NCBI GenBank assembly: GCA_934630515.1
Contig: CAKTVV010000014.1
Span: forward strand, 19,947 to 83,946
Source of the DNA: an uncultured Eubacteriales bacterium
GTDB taxonomy: Bacteria; Bacillota; Clostridia; Oscillospirales; Acutalibacteraceae
DNA: 64,000 nucleotides
Direction of reading: 5' to 3'
Position 1 is the first letter of the stretch. The number at the start of each line of letters is the position of its first letter. A program made the position numbers and the translations under genes. The notes beneath the pieces are model-generated. The model was not told the origin of the DNA and searched no databases. It was given only the letters and a program-made list of their open reading frames with translations. Of the stretch, positions 17,356 to 28,090 are shown piece by piece.

Positions 17356-18507
<1,152 letters not shown>

Positions 18508-19269
18508 TCAGTCGGCGTATTGGGAGGTGATGCCCAGAAACTCCTCCAGGCACAGCCCGCTGTCGTATACTTCCTTTGCCAGCTCCTTGCCCAGATAGCG
18601 GACGTGCCACGGCTCGTATATATAGCCGGTGATGGCCTCCTTATCCTTGGCATAGCGGATGATGAAGCCGTATTTCCAGCAGTTTTTCGCTAACCACAGG
18701 CATTCCGGCGTTCCGTCAAAGCTCATGTCGATGGTGTTGAAATCGAACGCCAGCCCCGTCTGATGCTCCGAATGACCGGGGCGGGCGGAATACCGGTCGG
18801 CGGCTGCCTTGCCGTCCCGCTTGGAATACCGCTCATAGAGGGACTTTTGCAGGGAATAGCTGCGGAAGCCGGACTGCATCCACAGCTTGCGCCCCTGCGG
18901 ATTCAGCTCCGCATTGGCGTCCGCTATCATCTCGTCCAGCGCTTTCTTCGCCTCCGGATCGACGCCGGGGTTATAGTCGGCGGGCAGTCCGTAGGTCTTG
19001 TTGGCGATTAGCACCCCCCGGATGTAGGTCACCTCCGCCGCTGCCGAGCCGTCCGCCGGGATGGCCTTGGCGGTGGTGGTCGTGGTAGGGGCCGCCGTCG
19101 TGGTGGTCGTGGTCGTCGTGGTGGTCGGCGGCTCGGTGGTGGTGGTCGTGGTGGGTTCCGAGGTTGGCACCGACTCCGGCTCGCTTACCTCTGCCGGCTC
19201 GCTGCAGCCTCCCAGAAGGCAGGCTGCCAATACAACGGACAGCAGGGAGCAGATGACTTTTTTGCGCAT
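18508..19269 (-). CDS. Lipoprotein D-Ala-D-Ala carboxypeptidase (VanY, peptidase M15)
   Basis: 253 residues. A lipobox LLGGC ends the signal peptide at Cys22, a Thr-rich spacer follows (about 38-65), then a VanY domain with the zinc motif SARPGHSEHQTGLAFDF and a C-terminal EPWHVRYLG carrying the last catalytic/zinc residues. It should trim D-Ala from peptidoglycan stems at the cell surface. TAAGGAGG sets the start. Confidence 0.92.
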   Translation of the reverse strand: MRKKVICSLLSVVLAACLLGGCSEPAEVSEPESVPTSEPTTTTTTEPPTTTTTTTTTTAAPTTTTTAKAIPADGSAAAEVTYIRGVLIANKTYGLPADYNPGVDPEAKKALDEMIADANAELNPQGRKLWMQSGFRSYSLQKSLYERYSKRDGKAAADRYSARPGHSEHQTGLAFDFNTIDMSFDGTPECLWLAKNCWKYGFIIRYAKDKEAITGYIYEPWHVRYLGKELAKEVYDSGLCLEEFLGITSQYAD

Positions 19270-19336
19270 ATATATTCCTCCTTAGAATTGCTTTGAGTTG
19301 CCGGAGCAACTATGGGATCGTGTGATGGAAAGGCGC

Positions 19337-19365
19337 TTGACATGTCCGGGCTTACCCAATATAAT
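19337..19365 (+). promoter_or_regulatory. Promoter of the alpha/beta-hydrolase gene
   Basis: TTGACA (19337-19342), 17 nt, TATAAT (19360-19365): full consensus. Confidence 0.88.
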
Positions 19366-19400
19366 GAAAAATACGGTCAAGTTCGGAAGGGGGACGCTGT

Positions 19401-20291
19401 ATGTTCCGAGAACCAGAGCAGTTAGCACAATTGTACAAGGCCTATGACGAGCGGTCCAACTATAAGGTCGTCTCGGGGGACGGGCCGCAGGATACGGTAT
19501 ATGTGTTTTTCTCCTCAAAGGGGCTATACGACGAAAACGATTACGAGGATTTCCGCCAAAAGATCCTGCAGAAGGACCGGTATGAATGGGAGCGTGTGAT
19601 CGGCTCTCCGCAGCTGCATAAGGCTGCCGGGACATTTATATTGGTGCGGGATATCCGCATGAACGATTGGCTCACGGGGATCAATGGCGTCGATAATACG
19701 CCGGAAAAGCTGGCGCAGCGGCTGCGCCGGCTGACGGACGGAAAGAAGCACTGCGTCTTTTGCGGCAGTTCTCTCGGCGGATATGCCGCTTTACTGTTTG
19801 GCGCCATGCTGCAGGCGGAGCGGATCGTGGTGTTTTCTCCCATCGTGGATCTGCCGGCGTTCAATCGTTTTTGCGAGTCGCAGGGAGCGCCGCTTTCCGA
19901 TATCCGCCATCATGATTCCCTTTTGCAGGAGCCCGCTCTGGCGGCATACACTTCGGCGCTGCCGTACATTGCGGAGTACACAGGTGCGCTCTATTGGTTT
20001 TATCCGGACAAATTTGCCTTTGACGTGAGCCAGTATGCCTTGGCAAGCGGGCAGGAGCATGTGCGCTTTTTCTCTGTGAATCGTAAGCAGCACGGGTCCA
20101 CCATCCTGGTGGAGAGCATGATCCGTGTGCTGTGTGCCTCCGGCGACGATCTGGATGCGCTGTACAGGAAATATCAGGGGCAAAGCGTAGAGCCCATCCG
20201 GTTCTTACGGGATACACACGGCTGGTGGGGCGCAAATGCCATCTTGGTGCGCCGCCTGTGGCGCCAATTGCGGAAGCAGCTGCATCGTTGA
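19401..20291 (+). CDS. Alpha/beta-hydrolase-like protein of unknown substrate
   Basis: 296 residues, no signal peptide. The nucleophile elbow CGSSLGGYAALLFG (near 119-132) and a late KQHGST (near 230-236) supply a plausible Ser and His of a catalytic triad. The acid residue is not obvious. I do not recognise a specific family. The base composition is a little lower in GC than neighbours. It has its own perfect promoter and terminator, so it is a single-gene unit and may be an acquired gene. Confidence 0.75.
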   Translation: MFREPEQLAQLYKAYDERSNYKVVSGDGPQDTVYVFFSSKGLYDENDYEDFRQKILQKDRYEWERVIGSPQLHKAAGTFILVRDIRMNDWLTGINGVDNTPEKLAQRLRRLTDGKKHCVFCGSSLGGYAALLFGAMLQAERIVVFSPIVDLPAFNRFCESQGAPLSDIRHHDSLLQEPALAAYTSALPYIAEYTGALYWFYPDKFAFDVSQYALASGQEHVRFFSVNRKQHGSTILVESMIRVLCASGDDLDALYRKYQGQSVEPIRFLRDTHGWWGANAILVRRLWRQLRKQLHR

Positions 20292-20303
20292 ACAATTCGC
20301 CTG

Positions 20304-20338
20304 TTTGCCGACGGACATAGCACCGGTCCGTCGGCAAA
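20304..20338 (+). terminator. Terminator of the alpha/beta-hydrolase gene
   Basis: Perfect 13-bp stem TTTGCCGACGGAC with its complement (20326-20338), then TTTGTTT. Confidence 0.9.
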
Positions 20339-20521
20339 TTTGTTTATCCGGCTCGTCGGCGGGCGTCAAAGGCGCTTTCCGTCTCCGCCTGAATGGCGGT
20401 TGAGGAGCAGCCTACAGGCACGGTGTCTCACCTCGTCCACGCATCGATTGCGGCTGTTCCGGGTTGAAAGGCAGCCTGCATAGGCTCGTCGGTGCCGGAA
20501 TCCAACAGGCGGATTCCGGTT

Positions 20522-21295
20522 TTACCCCTCTGCCGCAGGGGTGTCAGCCATTTGCGCCACCGTTCGGCAGATCGCCTGCAGGACGGCGGGGTCGGCTTCG
20601 TCCGGCGCCTGAGGATCGGCGGGTGTATACGACAGTGTACCCACATCCCGTCCGGTCAGCGTCTGATACCAGATCAGCCCGGCGGCGTAGCGCCCGTAGA
20701 CCCAGGAAAGATGGAACCCGTCTCGGGTGATACAGCGCCCGCCCCGGGAACGGTCAAAGACCGGCAGCGCCTGCCGCAGCGTTTGGATCCCGTCGCCCAC
20801 GGGGATCAGCGGCAGCGCCAGCCGCTGGGCAGCGGCGGCATAGGCGTCCCGCAGCTGCCGGTACATCTGCGCCGTGTCGGAGCCGTAGCGGACAAAGGCG
20901 GGGTGGGTGGAATCCGGCTCATATGCCCAGGTCTCGTGCAGATACAGGGCGGCTTGCGGCTGCACCTGCCGCAGATAGGCGGTCAGCTGCTCCAGATAGG
21001 GAAAATAGGAATCCGGAACACCGCTCAGGTGGCTGGCCTGCTGCAGGGTGATGATGTCCCAGCGGCGGGACTCCACCGCTGCCCGCAGCGAAATTTTTTG
21101 CCCGGTGGGAGCACCGTTCCATTCCCAGTCGTAGACCGGCTCGCCGGACTCCAGAAAGGCGGCGTGCTGCTCCAGACTGCAGCCGCCGACATACAGGTTG
21201 GCGCAATTCAGATCGGTGCCGTCCGCAGCGGCGATGGAGTGGAGAAAGCGTTGGGCATCCTGCGAAAAGCTGTTGCCGATAGATAAGATCTCCAT
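20522..21295 (-). CDS. DUF4886 SGNH-hydrolase-like protein
   Basis: 257 residues. The N-terminal MEILSIGNSFSQD provides the GNS-type serine block, and RDGFHLSWVYGRY near 200 provides the Asp-x-x-His block, as in SGNH/GDSL esterases of the DUF4886 group. No signal peptide is seen. The substrate is unknown (possibly acetylated carbohydrates). AAAGGAGG precedes the start; it lies 14 nt behind queA and is probably co-transcribed. Confidence 0.82.
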   Translation of the reverse strand: MEILSIGNSFSQDAQRFLHSIAAADGTDLNCANLYVGGCSLEQHAAFLESGEPVYDWEWNGAPTGQKISLRAAVESRRWDIITLQQASHLSGVPDSYFPYLEQLTAYLRQVQPQAALYLHETWAYEPDSTHPAFVRYGSDTAQMYRQLRDAYAAAAQRLALPLIPVGDGIQTLRQALPVFDRSRGGRCITRDGFHLSWVYGRYAAGLIWYQTLTGRDVGTLSYTPADPQAPDEADPAVLQAICRTVAQMADTPAAEG

Positions 21296-21309
21296 AGTAT
21301 TCTCCTCCT

Positions 21310-22335
21310 TTATAGAATCAACATGGCATCGCCAAAGGAAAAGAACCGGTATTGCTCCTCCACCGCATGGCGGTAAGCTGCCATGGTGTGGTCATACCCT
21401 GCCAGAGCGCACACCAGCATGATGAGGGTGCTTTCCGGCAGGTGGAAGTTGGTGATTAGCCCGTCCAGCACCTGAAAGGTATAGCCCGGATAAATGAAAA
21501 TATCCGTCCAGCCCTCGCCGGGCTTTACCTCTCCGTCGGTCAGCCCCACGCTCTCCAGCGTGCGGCAGCTGGTGGTGCCCACGGCGATGACCCGCCCGCC
21601 CCGCTGTCGGGTGCGGTTGATGACGGCTGCCGTCTCCTCGCTCAGCTCGTAATGCTCCGAGTGCATCTTGTGGGCGGTGATCTCGTCCTCCTTGACCGGG
21701 CGGAAGGTGCCCAGCCCCACATGCAGGGTGACGAACGCCGTCTCTACCCCCATGGCACGCACCTGCTCCAGCAGCTCCGGCGTGAAATGCAGCCCGGCGG
21801 TGGGGGCGGCGGCGCTGCCCAGCTCCCGGGAATACACCGTCTGATACCGCTCCTTGTCCCGGAGCTTTTCGTGGATATAGGGGGGCAGAGGCATCTGCCC
21901 GATGGCGTCCAGCACGGCATAAAAGTTCCCCTCATAGGAGAATTTCACCAGCCGGTTGCCCCCCTCCAGCACCTCCAGCACCCGGGCGGTCAGCAGCCCC
22001 TCTCCGAAGGTCAGCTCGTCGCCGGGCTTCGCCCGCCGACCGGGACCTGCCAGCACCTCCCAGCAGTCGTCCCCCCGGGGGGTGAGCAGCAGCAGCTCCA
22101 CATGGGCGCCGGTGGCGGTGCGCTGCCCCAAGAGCCGGGCAGGCAGCACCCGGCTGTCGTTGAGCACCAGACAGTCGCCGGGGCGCAGAAAGGACAGAAT
22201 GTCCCGAAAATGGCGATCCTGCCAAGCGCCGGTCTGCTTGTCCAGCACCAGCAGCCGGGAGGCGTCCCGCGGCTCCAGCGGCTTTTGAGCGATCAGCTCC
22301 TGGGGCAGATCATAGTAAAATTCCTGTCGCAGCAT
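21310..22335 (-). CDS. queA: S-adenosylmethionine:tRNA ribosyltransferase-isomerase
   Basis: 341 residues from [11 protein letters not shown], the canonical QueA start; the frame extends 41 codons further without homology. QueA transfers the ribosyl moiety of SAM to preQ1-tRNA to give epoxyqueuosine. Seen: [34 protein letters not shown]-like [21 protein letters not shown] and the C-terminal [13 protein letters not shown]. The ribosome site is weak. Promoter at 22447-22475. Confidence 0.96.
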   Translation of the reverse strand: MLRQEFYYDLPQELIAQKPLEPRDASRLLVLDKQTGAWQDRHFRDILSFLRPGDCLVLNDSRVLPARLLGQRTATGAHVELLLLTPRGDDCWEVLAGPGRRAKPGDELTFGEGLLTARVLEVLEGGNRLVKFSYEGNFYAVLDAIGQMPLPPYIHEKLRDKERYQTVYSRELGSAAAPTAGLHFTPELLEQVRAMGVETAFVTLHVGLGTFRPVKEDEITAHKMHSEHYELSEETAAVINRTRQRGGRVIAVGTTSCRTLESVGLTDGEVKPGEGWTDIFIYPGYTFQVLDGLITNFHLPESTLIMLVCALAGYDHTMAAYRHAVEEQYRFFSFGDAMLIL

Positions 22336-22366
22336 AGCGTAAAATACCCGGTCTTTCTTCCCGTGA

Positions 22367-22398
22367 CCGGGGGCTTTATAGGTTGACAAAGCCCCCGG
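22367..22398. repeat. 11-bp inverted repeat in queA leader and asd promoter
   Basis: CCGGGGGCTTT (22367-22377) and AAAGCCCCCGG (22388-22398). It can fold in the queA transcript and also covers the -35 of asd. No T-tract follows on either strand. Confidence 0.6.
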
Positions 22399-22412
22399 GT
22401 CGGTGATAAAAT
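22383..22412 (+). promoter_or_regulatory. asd promoter
   Basis: TTGACA (22383-22388), 18 nt, TAAAAT (22407-22412). It faces the queA promoter. Confidence 0.65.
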
Positions 22413-22446
22413 GATAAGCACACGGAAGATCCGTGCCGTTCGTTTC

Positions 22447-22475
22447 ATTATATACCAATATCGGCGGTTTTTCAA
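22447..22475 (-). promoter_or_regulatory. queA promoter
   Basis: TTGAAA (22470-22475), 17 nt, TATAAT (22447-22452) on the minus strand. Transcription would start near 22440 and run over the asd promoter. Confidence 0.7.
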
Positions 22476-22513
22476 CGGTTTTTTCACCCGCCGCAGTTAA
22501 GGAGAGAAAATGT

Positions 22514-23599
22514 ATGGATAAGCACTATCGGGTCGGTGTGGTCGGCTGCACCGGCATGGTGGGTCAGCGGTTTTTGACCCTGTTGGAGAAGCACCCCTGG
22601 TTCACAGTGACGGCGGTGGCGGCCAGCCCCCGCTCTGCCGGGAAAACCTATGAAGAGGCGGTCGCCGGTCGCTGGGCGATGGATACCCCCATCCCCGAGG
22701 CGGTCAAGGGCATGACCGTGCTGGATGCCTCCCATGTGGAGGAGGTGGCGGCGCTGGTGGATTTCGTGTTCTGCGCCGTGGATATGAAAAAGGACGAGAT
22801 CCGGGCGCTGGAGGAGGCGTATGCCCGGGCGGAATGTCCGGTGGTGTCCAACAACAGCGCCCACCGCACCACCCCGGATGTGCCCATGATCATCCCGGAG
22901 CTGAACTGGCAGCATGAGCAGATCATCCCCGCCCAGCGCAAGCGGCTGGGCACCCGGCGGGGCTTTATTGCCGTGAAATCCAACTGCTCGCTGCAGAGCT
23001 ATGTCCCGGCGCTGCTGCCCTTGGACGAGTTCGGGGTCAAGGATGTGCTGGTGTGCACCTATCAAGCGATCTCCGGCGCCGGCAAGACCTTTGAGCGCTG
23101 GCCGGAGATGGTGGATAATGTGATCCCCTATATCGGCGGCGAGGAGGAAAAATCCGAGCAGGAGCCGCTGAAGATCTGGGGACGCATCGAGGGCGACCGC
23201 ATCGTCCCCGCCACCCGTCCGGCGTTCACCGCCCAGTGTCTGCGGGTGCCGGTGACCAACGGGCATTTCGCCGCCGTGTTCGTCCGGTTCGACTGCAAGC
23301 CCACCAAGGAGCAGATCCTCGAAAAATGGCGGAGCTTTTCCGGGCGTCCTCAGGAGCTGGAGCTGCCCTCGGCACCCCGGCAGTTCCTGCGGTATTTCGA
23401 TGAGCCGGATATGCCCCAGACCCGGCTGCACCGGGATCTGGAGGGCGGCATGACCGTGTCGCTGGGACGGCTGCGGGAGGATACCCAGTACGATTATAAA
23501 TTCGTCGGGCTGTCCCACAACACCCTGCGGGGGGCAGCGGGCGGCGCCGTGCTGCTGGCAGAGCTGCTGTGCGCCGACGGATACATTGACGCACGCTGA
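22514..23599 (+). CDS. asd: Aspartate-semialdehyde dehydrogenase, archaeal/fungal-type
   Basis: 361 residues from MDKHYRVG, with AAGGAGAG upstream. Reduces aspartyl phosphate to the semialdehyde for lysine, diaminopimelate, threonine and methionine. NADP site [10 protein letters not shown]; catalytic Cys in [36 protein letters not shown]. The pattern with [13 protein letters not shown] and RLHRDLEGG matches the type found in archaea, fungi and some clostridia rather than the E. coli/Bacillus form (judged by eye). Confidence 0.93.
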   Translation: MDKHYRVGVVGCTGMVGQRFLTLLEKHPWFTVTAVAASPRSAGKTYEEAVAGRWAMDTPIPEAVKGMTVLDASHVEEVAALVDFVFCAVDMKKDEIRALEEAYARAECPVVSNNSAHRTTPDVPMIIPELNWQHEQIIPAQRKRLGTRRGFIAVKSNCSLQSYVPALLPLDEFGVKDVLVCTYQAISGAGKTFERWPEMVDNVIPYIGGEEEKSEQEPLKIWGRIEGDRIVPATRPAFTAQCLRVPVTNGHFAAVFVRFDCKPTKEQILEKWRSFSGRPQELELPSAPRQFLRYFDEPDMPQTRLHRDLEGGMTVSLGRLREDTQYDYKFVGLSHNTLRGAAGGAVLLAELLCADGYIDAR

Positions 23600-23802
23600 A
23601 TGAAAGGGCGCAGCTGAGCTTTCACCATGCGCCTGCGAGAACGGGCGTTTATCCCGGACACGCTAAGCAGGCATTCTGCTGTGTGTCGGCGGGATCTTCC
23701 GGCCCGGGTGCAGAAACGGTCCCAAATACTCCCGGCGAGCTGCGCATATACTTGAGTAGGCAACCAATTTCCAAAAGCGGTAACGAAAGGCAGGTTTTAT
23801 CC

Positions 23803-24693
23803 ATGACAAAACAAGTCCTCTTTACCGGCGCCGGCGTGGCGCTCATCACCCCTATGAACCCCGACGGCAGCGTGAATTACGACAAGCTGGCGGAGCTGGT
23901 GGACTGGCATATCCAGAACGGCACCGATGCGCTGTTTGTCTGCTGCACCACCGGCGAGGCGCCGACCCTGTCCTCGCCAGAGCATCTGGAGGCACTGCGG
24001 GTCGCCATCGACCGGGCGGCGCACCGCATTCCGGTCATCGCCGGTACCGGCTCCAACGATACCGCCCACTGCATGGATATGTGCCGGGTGGCGCAGCGCA
24101 TGGGGGCGGACGGATTGCTGCTGGTAACGCCCTATTACAATAAGACCTCCCAGCGGGGGCTGATCGCCCATTATACCAAGGTGGCGACCGCCACCGATCT
24201 GCCGCTGATCCTCTACAATGTGCCCTCCCGCACCGGGGTGAACATCCAGCCGGACACCATGCTGACGCTGTATAACAGCATCGACACGGTGGTGGGGCTG
24301 AAGCAGGCCAACGGCGATCTGTCCTCGGTGGCGACGCTGGCGGCGGCCAGCGACCTGCCGATCTATTCCGGCAATGACGACCAGATCGTTCCCATCCTGT
24401 CGCTGGGCGGCAAGGGCGTGGTCTCGGTGCTGTCCAATGTGGCACCCCGGCAGACCCACGACCTGTGCCAAAAATGGTTCGACGGTGATGTGGCGGGCAG
24501 CCGGGCGCTGCAGCTGGAATATCTGGATCTCATCCACGCTCTGTTTGCCGATGTAAACCCCATTCCGGTAAAAGCGGCGATGAATCTGATGGGGATGCAG
24601 GTGGGGGAATGTCGTCTGCCTCTGTGTCCGCCGGATGAAAAAACGCTCCAGCGGCTGGCAGCGGCGCTGCACGCTCACGGGCTGATCCAATAA
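23803..24693 (+). CDS. dapA: 4-hydroxy-tetrahydrodipicolinate synthase
   Basis: 296 residues. Condenses pyruvate with aspartate semialdehyde. Expected catalytic residues are present: Thr49 (CCTTGE), Tyr138 (LYNVPSRTG) and Schiff-base Lys167 (GLKQANGD). The start at 23803 follows AAAGGCAGG; the in-frame upstream extension has no homology. It is about 200 nt behind asd, and dapB follows after 22 nt. Confidence 0.96.
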   Translation: MTKQVLFTGAGVALITPMNPDGSVNYDKLAELVDWHIQNGTDALFVCCTTGEAPTLSSPEHLEALRVAIDRAAHRIPVIAGTGSNDTAHCMDMCRVAQRMGADGLLLVTPYYNKTSQRGLIAHYTKVATATDLPLILYNVPSRTGVNIQPDTMLTLYNSIDTVVGLKQANGDLSSVATLAAASDLPIYSGNDDQIVPILSLGGKGVVSVLSNVAPRQTHDLCQKWFDGDVAGSRALQLEYLDLIHALFADVNPIPVKAAMNLMGMQVGECRLPLCPPDEKTLQRLAAALHAHGLIQ

Positions 24694-24715
24694 GAACAGA
24701 GAAGGAGCCGATCCT

Positions 24716-25465
24716 ATGGATATCATTCTTTGCGGCTGCTGCGGTCATATGGGGCGGGCAGTGGCGGAGGCGGCGGCTGCCGCCGGTCACCGGATCGTTG
24801 CCGGCGTGGATCGCTGTGCCGCCGCCGGCACGGCGTTTCCGGTTTACCCCACGGCAGAGGCAGTGACGGAGACGGCGGATGTGCTGATCGATTTCTCTCA
24901 CCCCTCGGCGTTGAGCGGGGTGCTGGCGACCGCCATCGCCCGGCAGCTGCCGGCGGTGATCGCCACCACCGGGCTGGACGATGCCCAGATCGCCGCCATC
25001 CGGGCGGCAGCGGCAAAGGTACCGGTGTTTTTCAGCAGCAACATGAGCGTCGGCGTGGCGGTGCTGGCGGCGCTGACGAAAAAAGCAGCGGCCGTGCTGG
25101 GCGCAGATTTTGATGTTGAGCTGGTCGAAATGCACCATAACCGCAAGCTGGACGCCCCCTCTGGGACGGCGCTGATGCTGGCAGACGCCGCCCGGCAGGG
25201 GTTGGCGCACCCGGTGGAATATGTTTATGACCGCCACGACCGCCGGCAAAAACGGGCGCCGGAGGAGATCGGTATTTCCTCCGTGCGGGGCGGCAACATC
25301 ATCGGCGAGCATCAAGTGATCTTTGCCGGCGGGGACGAGGTGCTGACCCTCACCCATCGGGCGCAGTCCCGGGACATTTTTGCCGCCGGGGCGCTGCGGG
25401 CGGCGGCGTTTCTTATGGAGCAGCCCGCCGGACTGTACACCATGGAGTCGCTGGTACAGCTGTAA
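24716..25465 (+). CDS. dapB: 4-hydroxy-tetrahydrodipicolinate reductase
   Basis: 249 residues. The N-terminal dinucleotide motif GCCGHMGRAV and the substrate-site EMHHNRKLDAPSGTAL are both intact, as is IGISSVRGGNIIGEH. It reduces the DapA product with NAD(P)H. GAAGGAG precedes the start. dapA-dapB form a unit that ends near the hairpin at 25642-25668. Confidence 0.96.
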   Translation: MDIILCGCCGHMGRAVAEAAAAAGHRIVAGVDRCAAAGTAFPVYPTAEAVTETADVLIDFSHPSALSGVLATAIARQLPAVIATTGLDDAQIAAIRAAAAKVPVFFSSNMSVGVAVLAALTKKAAAVLGADFDVELVEMHHNRKLDAPSGTALMLADAARQGLAHPVEYVYDRHDRRQKRAPEEIGISSVRGGNIIGEHQVIFAGGDEVLTLTHRAQSRDIFAAGALRAAAFLMEQPAGLYTMESLVQL

Positions 25466-25535
25466 GCCAATCATGACAGACGCCGCTGCCGGACAGGCTC
25501 CGGGGCGGGTGCGCATACTGTGTGGGCTGTCAGCT

Positions 25536-25563
25536 CCGGCAAAAGAGGACTGCTTTTTGCCGG
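25536..25563. terminator. Weak hairpin behind dapB
   Basis: CCGGCAAAA (25536-25544) with TTTTGCCGG (25555-25563). The T-tract is inside the stem; GGGCATGG follows, so termination efficiency is doubtful. Confidence 0.35.
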
Positions 25564-25641
25564 GGGCATGGCGCCGATCCCCCGGTCATGGAGCAGCGGG
25601 CGCCGGGAGCGCCCTGTGAGCGGCGCTGCAAAAGCGGAGGG

Positions 25642-25668
25642 TACCATCGGTTATCCCGACCGATGGTG
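25642..25668 (+). terminator. Hairpin between dapB and the DUF4364 gene
   Basis: 10-bp stem TACCATCGGT/ACCGATGGTG (one G-U) followed by CCGTCTATTCTTATTT. The T-tract is imperfect; it may end or attenuate the dap transcript. Confidence 0.5.
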
Positions 25669-25701
25669 CCGTCTATTCTTATTTCTATGGAGGAGCATTC
25701 T

Positions 25702-26289
25702 ATGTTTGACGCTTTTTCCGCCGGGGTGGAGCCGGGCGGGCTGCGCACCACAGAGGAGATCAAGATCCTGCTGTGCTATATGCTGCATACGGTGCAGCAG
25801 CCCATGCCCCGGGGCGACGTCACCGACATCGTGGTGGGGGGCGGCATGGCGAACTATTTCGATGTGGAAAACGCCATCGAGGAGCTGCTGCGGCTGCAGC
25901 ATCTGGTGGAGGGCGAGGATCATACCATCGCCACCACCGTCACCGGCGGGCAGATCGGCGAGGAGCTGTCGGTGCGGGTGCCCTACACCCTGCGGGAGCG
26001 CTCTGCCAAGGCGGCGCTGGAGCTGCTGCGCCGCCGCCGTACCGAGGCGGATAACCCGGTCACGGTGGAAAAGCTGCCCGAGGGGGGCTGTCTGGTCACC
26101 TGTGCGGTGGTGGATGAGGGGAAAACGCTGTTTTCCGTGTCGCTGCGGGTGGCGGACGATTGGCAGGCGAACGAGATCAAGGAGCATTTTCTGGAGGATC
26201 CGTCGGTGCTGTACCGGGCGAATCTGGCGGTGCTGACCGGGGAGACCGATCGCCGCCGGGGCGGCTCCCAGCTGGTGATCAAGCTCTGA
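25702..26289 (+). CDS. DUF4364 family protein
   Basis: 195 residues beginning MFDAFSAGVEPGGLRTTEEIKILLCYML, typical of DUF4364, with a winged-helix-like N-terminal part (about 17-75). The family is common in Clostridia and has no known function; a transcription-factor role is possible. GGAGGAG at 25689-25695 decides this start over the longer frame. Confidence 0.85.
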   Translation: MFDAFSAGVEPGGLRTTEEIKILLCYMLHTVQQPMPRGDVTDIVVGGGMANYFDVENAIEELLRLQHLVEGEDHTIATTVTGGQIGEELSVRVPYTLRERSAKAALELLRRRRTEADNPVTVEKLPEGGCLVTCAVVDEGKTLFSVSLRVADDWQANEIKEHFLEDPSVLYRANLAVLTGETDRRRGGSQLVIKL

Positions 26290-26379
26290 AGCAGCCCCAC
26301 GCAAGCCGCTGTGCCGCTGTTGCGGCGCCGCCCTTGCGCCGAACCGTCTTAAATCAGCCATAAAAGGAGAGGATTTCTC

Positions 26380-27048
26380 ATGCGGATGCGCCGCAAAAAG
26401 CACCTGGATGACCGGATGGACGAGTGCGCCGCCCAGATCATCAATATGAAGCCCGCCGACCTGCGGTTCGGCACCGGGACGGCGGGGGAGGTACCGCCGC
26501 TGGCCGCCCTGTTCGGCAATGACCGCCCCGTGGAACTGGAGATCGGCTGCGGCAAGGGCGGATTCGTCTGCGCCATGGCGGCTCGCTATCCGGAGCGCAA
26601 TTTCGTGGCGGTGGAGAAATACGGCAATGTGCTGGTGACCGCCTGCGAGGCAGCCCGGCAGCAGGGGCTTTCAAACGTCCGGTTCCTGTGGGGGGATGCG
26701 GAGTATCTGCCCCAGTATCTGCCGGCGCACAGCATTTCCGGGCTGTATCTTAACTTTTCCACCCCCTTTCCGAAAAAGGCGTATGCCACCCATCGGTTGA
26801 CCCACCGGCATTTTCTTTCGATGTACCGGGAACTGCTGACACCCGGTGCCCGGGTGGTGCAAAAGACCGACGACCGGCGGCTGTTCCAGTTCTCGCTGGA
26901 GGAATTCTCCCAGAGCGGCTATGTGCTGGAGCAGGTGTCGCTGGATCTCCACGCCGACGGCGATCCGGCGAATATCGTGACGGAATATGAACAGAAATTT
27001 GTGGAGCAGGGGCTGCCCATCTACCGGCTGATCGCCCATGCGGAATGA
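26380..27048 (+). CDS. trmB: tRNA (guanine-N7)-methyltransferase
   Basis: 222 residues. SAM motif LEIGCGKGGFVCAMA (about 47-61), then FSTPFPKKAYATHRLTH, where the family has a PDPWPKKRH-type segment, and the late TEYEQKF. Methylates G46 of tRNA. AAAGGAGAGG precedes the start. It is 16 nt upstream of the next gene. Confidence 0.96.
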   Translation: MRMRRKKHLDDRMDECAAQIINMKPADLRFGTGTAGEVPPLAALFGNDRPVELEIGCGKGGFVCAMAARYPERNFVAVEKYGNVLVTACEAARQQGLSNVRFLWGDAEYLPQYLPAHSISGLYLNFSTPFPKKAYATHRLTHRHFLSMYRELLTPGARVVQKTDDRRLFQFSLEEFSQSGYVLEQVSLDLHADGDPANIVTEYEQKFVEQGLPIYRLIAHAE

Positions 27049-27064
27049 AAAAGGAGGATGAACG

Positions 27065-28090
27065 ATGCTGTCCTTTGAGACTGACTACATACAGGGGGCG
27101 CACCCCCGGCTGCTGGAGCGGCTCGTCGAAACCAATCTGGAGCCCCAGAGCGGCTATGGAGAGGATATATATTGCACCTCTGCCAAGGAAAAGCTCCGGG
27201 CGGCGTTTGACTGCCCCGAGGCGGACATCTTCTTTCTGGTGGGCGGTACCCAGACCAATGCGGTGGTCATCGACACCGTGCTGCACGCCGGCGAGGGCGT
27301 GCTGGCGGCGGAGAACGGTCATGTGGCGGTGCATGAGGCGGGCGCCATCGAGTATACCGGCCATAAGGTGCTGACCCTGCCCGGGCATGACGGCAAGGTA
27401 GCCGCCGCCGATGTGCAGGCGTATCTGGATAAATTCTACGGCGACGCCACCTGGTCCCACATGGTGGCGCCGGGGATGGTGTATATTTCCCACCCCAGCG
27501 AGCTCGGCACCCTGTATACCAAGGCGGAGCTGACGGCGCTGTCTCAGGTATGCCGCCGGGCGGGGATCCCGCTGTTTCTGGACGGCGCCCGGCTGGGCTA
27601 TGGGCTGATGAGCCGGGAGACGGATGTGACGGCGGCGGATATCGCCCGGCTGTGCGATGTATTCTATGTGGGCGGCACCAAGGTGGGCGCCCTGTGCGGC
27701 GAGGCAGTGGTGTTTCCCCGGGGGGATATGCCGCCCCGGTTCCTCACGCTCGTGAAGCAGCACGGCGCCTTGCTGGCCAAGGGGCGGCTGCTGGGGGTAC
27801 AGTTTGACGCCCTCTTCACCGACGGGCTGTATTGGCAGATCAGCCGCCAGGCCATCGACCGGGCGGAGCAGCTCAAGGCGTTGTTCCGGAACAAGGGCTA
27901 TACCTTTGCCCGGGAAACGTCTACGAATCAGCAGTATATTCTCTTGGAGGATACCCGGCTGGCGGAGCTGCAGCGGCATGTGGTGTGCAGCTTCTGGGAG
28001 AAGCCGGACGCCACCCATACGGTGGTGCGGTTCTGCACCAGCTGGGCGACCACGGAGGACGAGCTGCGGCAGTTGGAGCAGCTGCTGTGA
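27065..28090 (+). CDS. Threonine-aldolase-like PLP enzyme
   Basis: 341 residues, fold-type I. The PLP lysine is in VGGTKVGALCGEAV (near 202); FLVGGTQTNA, HEAGAI and DGARLGYGL are the family motifs of low-specificity L-threonine aldolase and beta-eliminating lyase. It probably cleaves L-threonine or allo-threonine to glycine and acetaldehyde. AAAGGAGG is directly upstream. Confidence 0.88.
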   Translation: MLSFETDYIQGAHPRLLERLVETNLEPQSGYGEDIYCTSAKEKLRAAFDCPEADIFFLVGGTQTNAVVIDTVLHAGEGVLAAENGHVAVHEAGAIEYTGHKVLTLPGHDGKVAAADVQAYLDKFYGDATWSHMVAPGMVYISHPSELGTLYTKAELTALSQVCRRAGIPLFLDGARLGYGLMSRETDVTAADIARLCDVFYVGGTKVGALCGEAVVFPRGDMPPRFLTLVKQHGALLAKGRLLGVQFDALFTDGLYWQISRQAIDRAEQLKALFRNKGYTFARETSTNQQYILLEDTRLAELQRHVVCSFWEKPDATHTVVRFCTSWATTEDELRQLEQLL

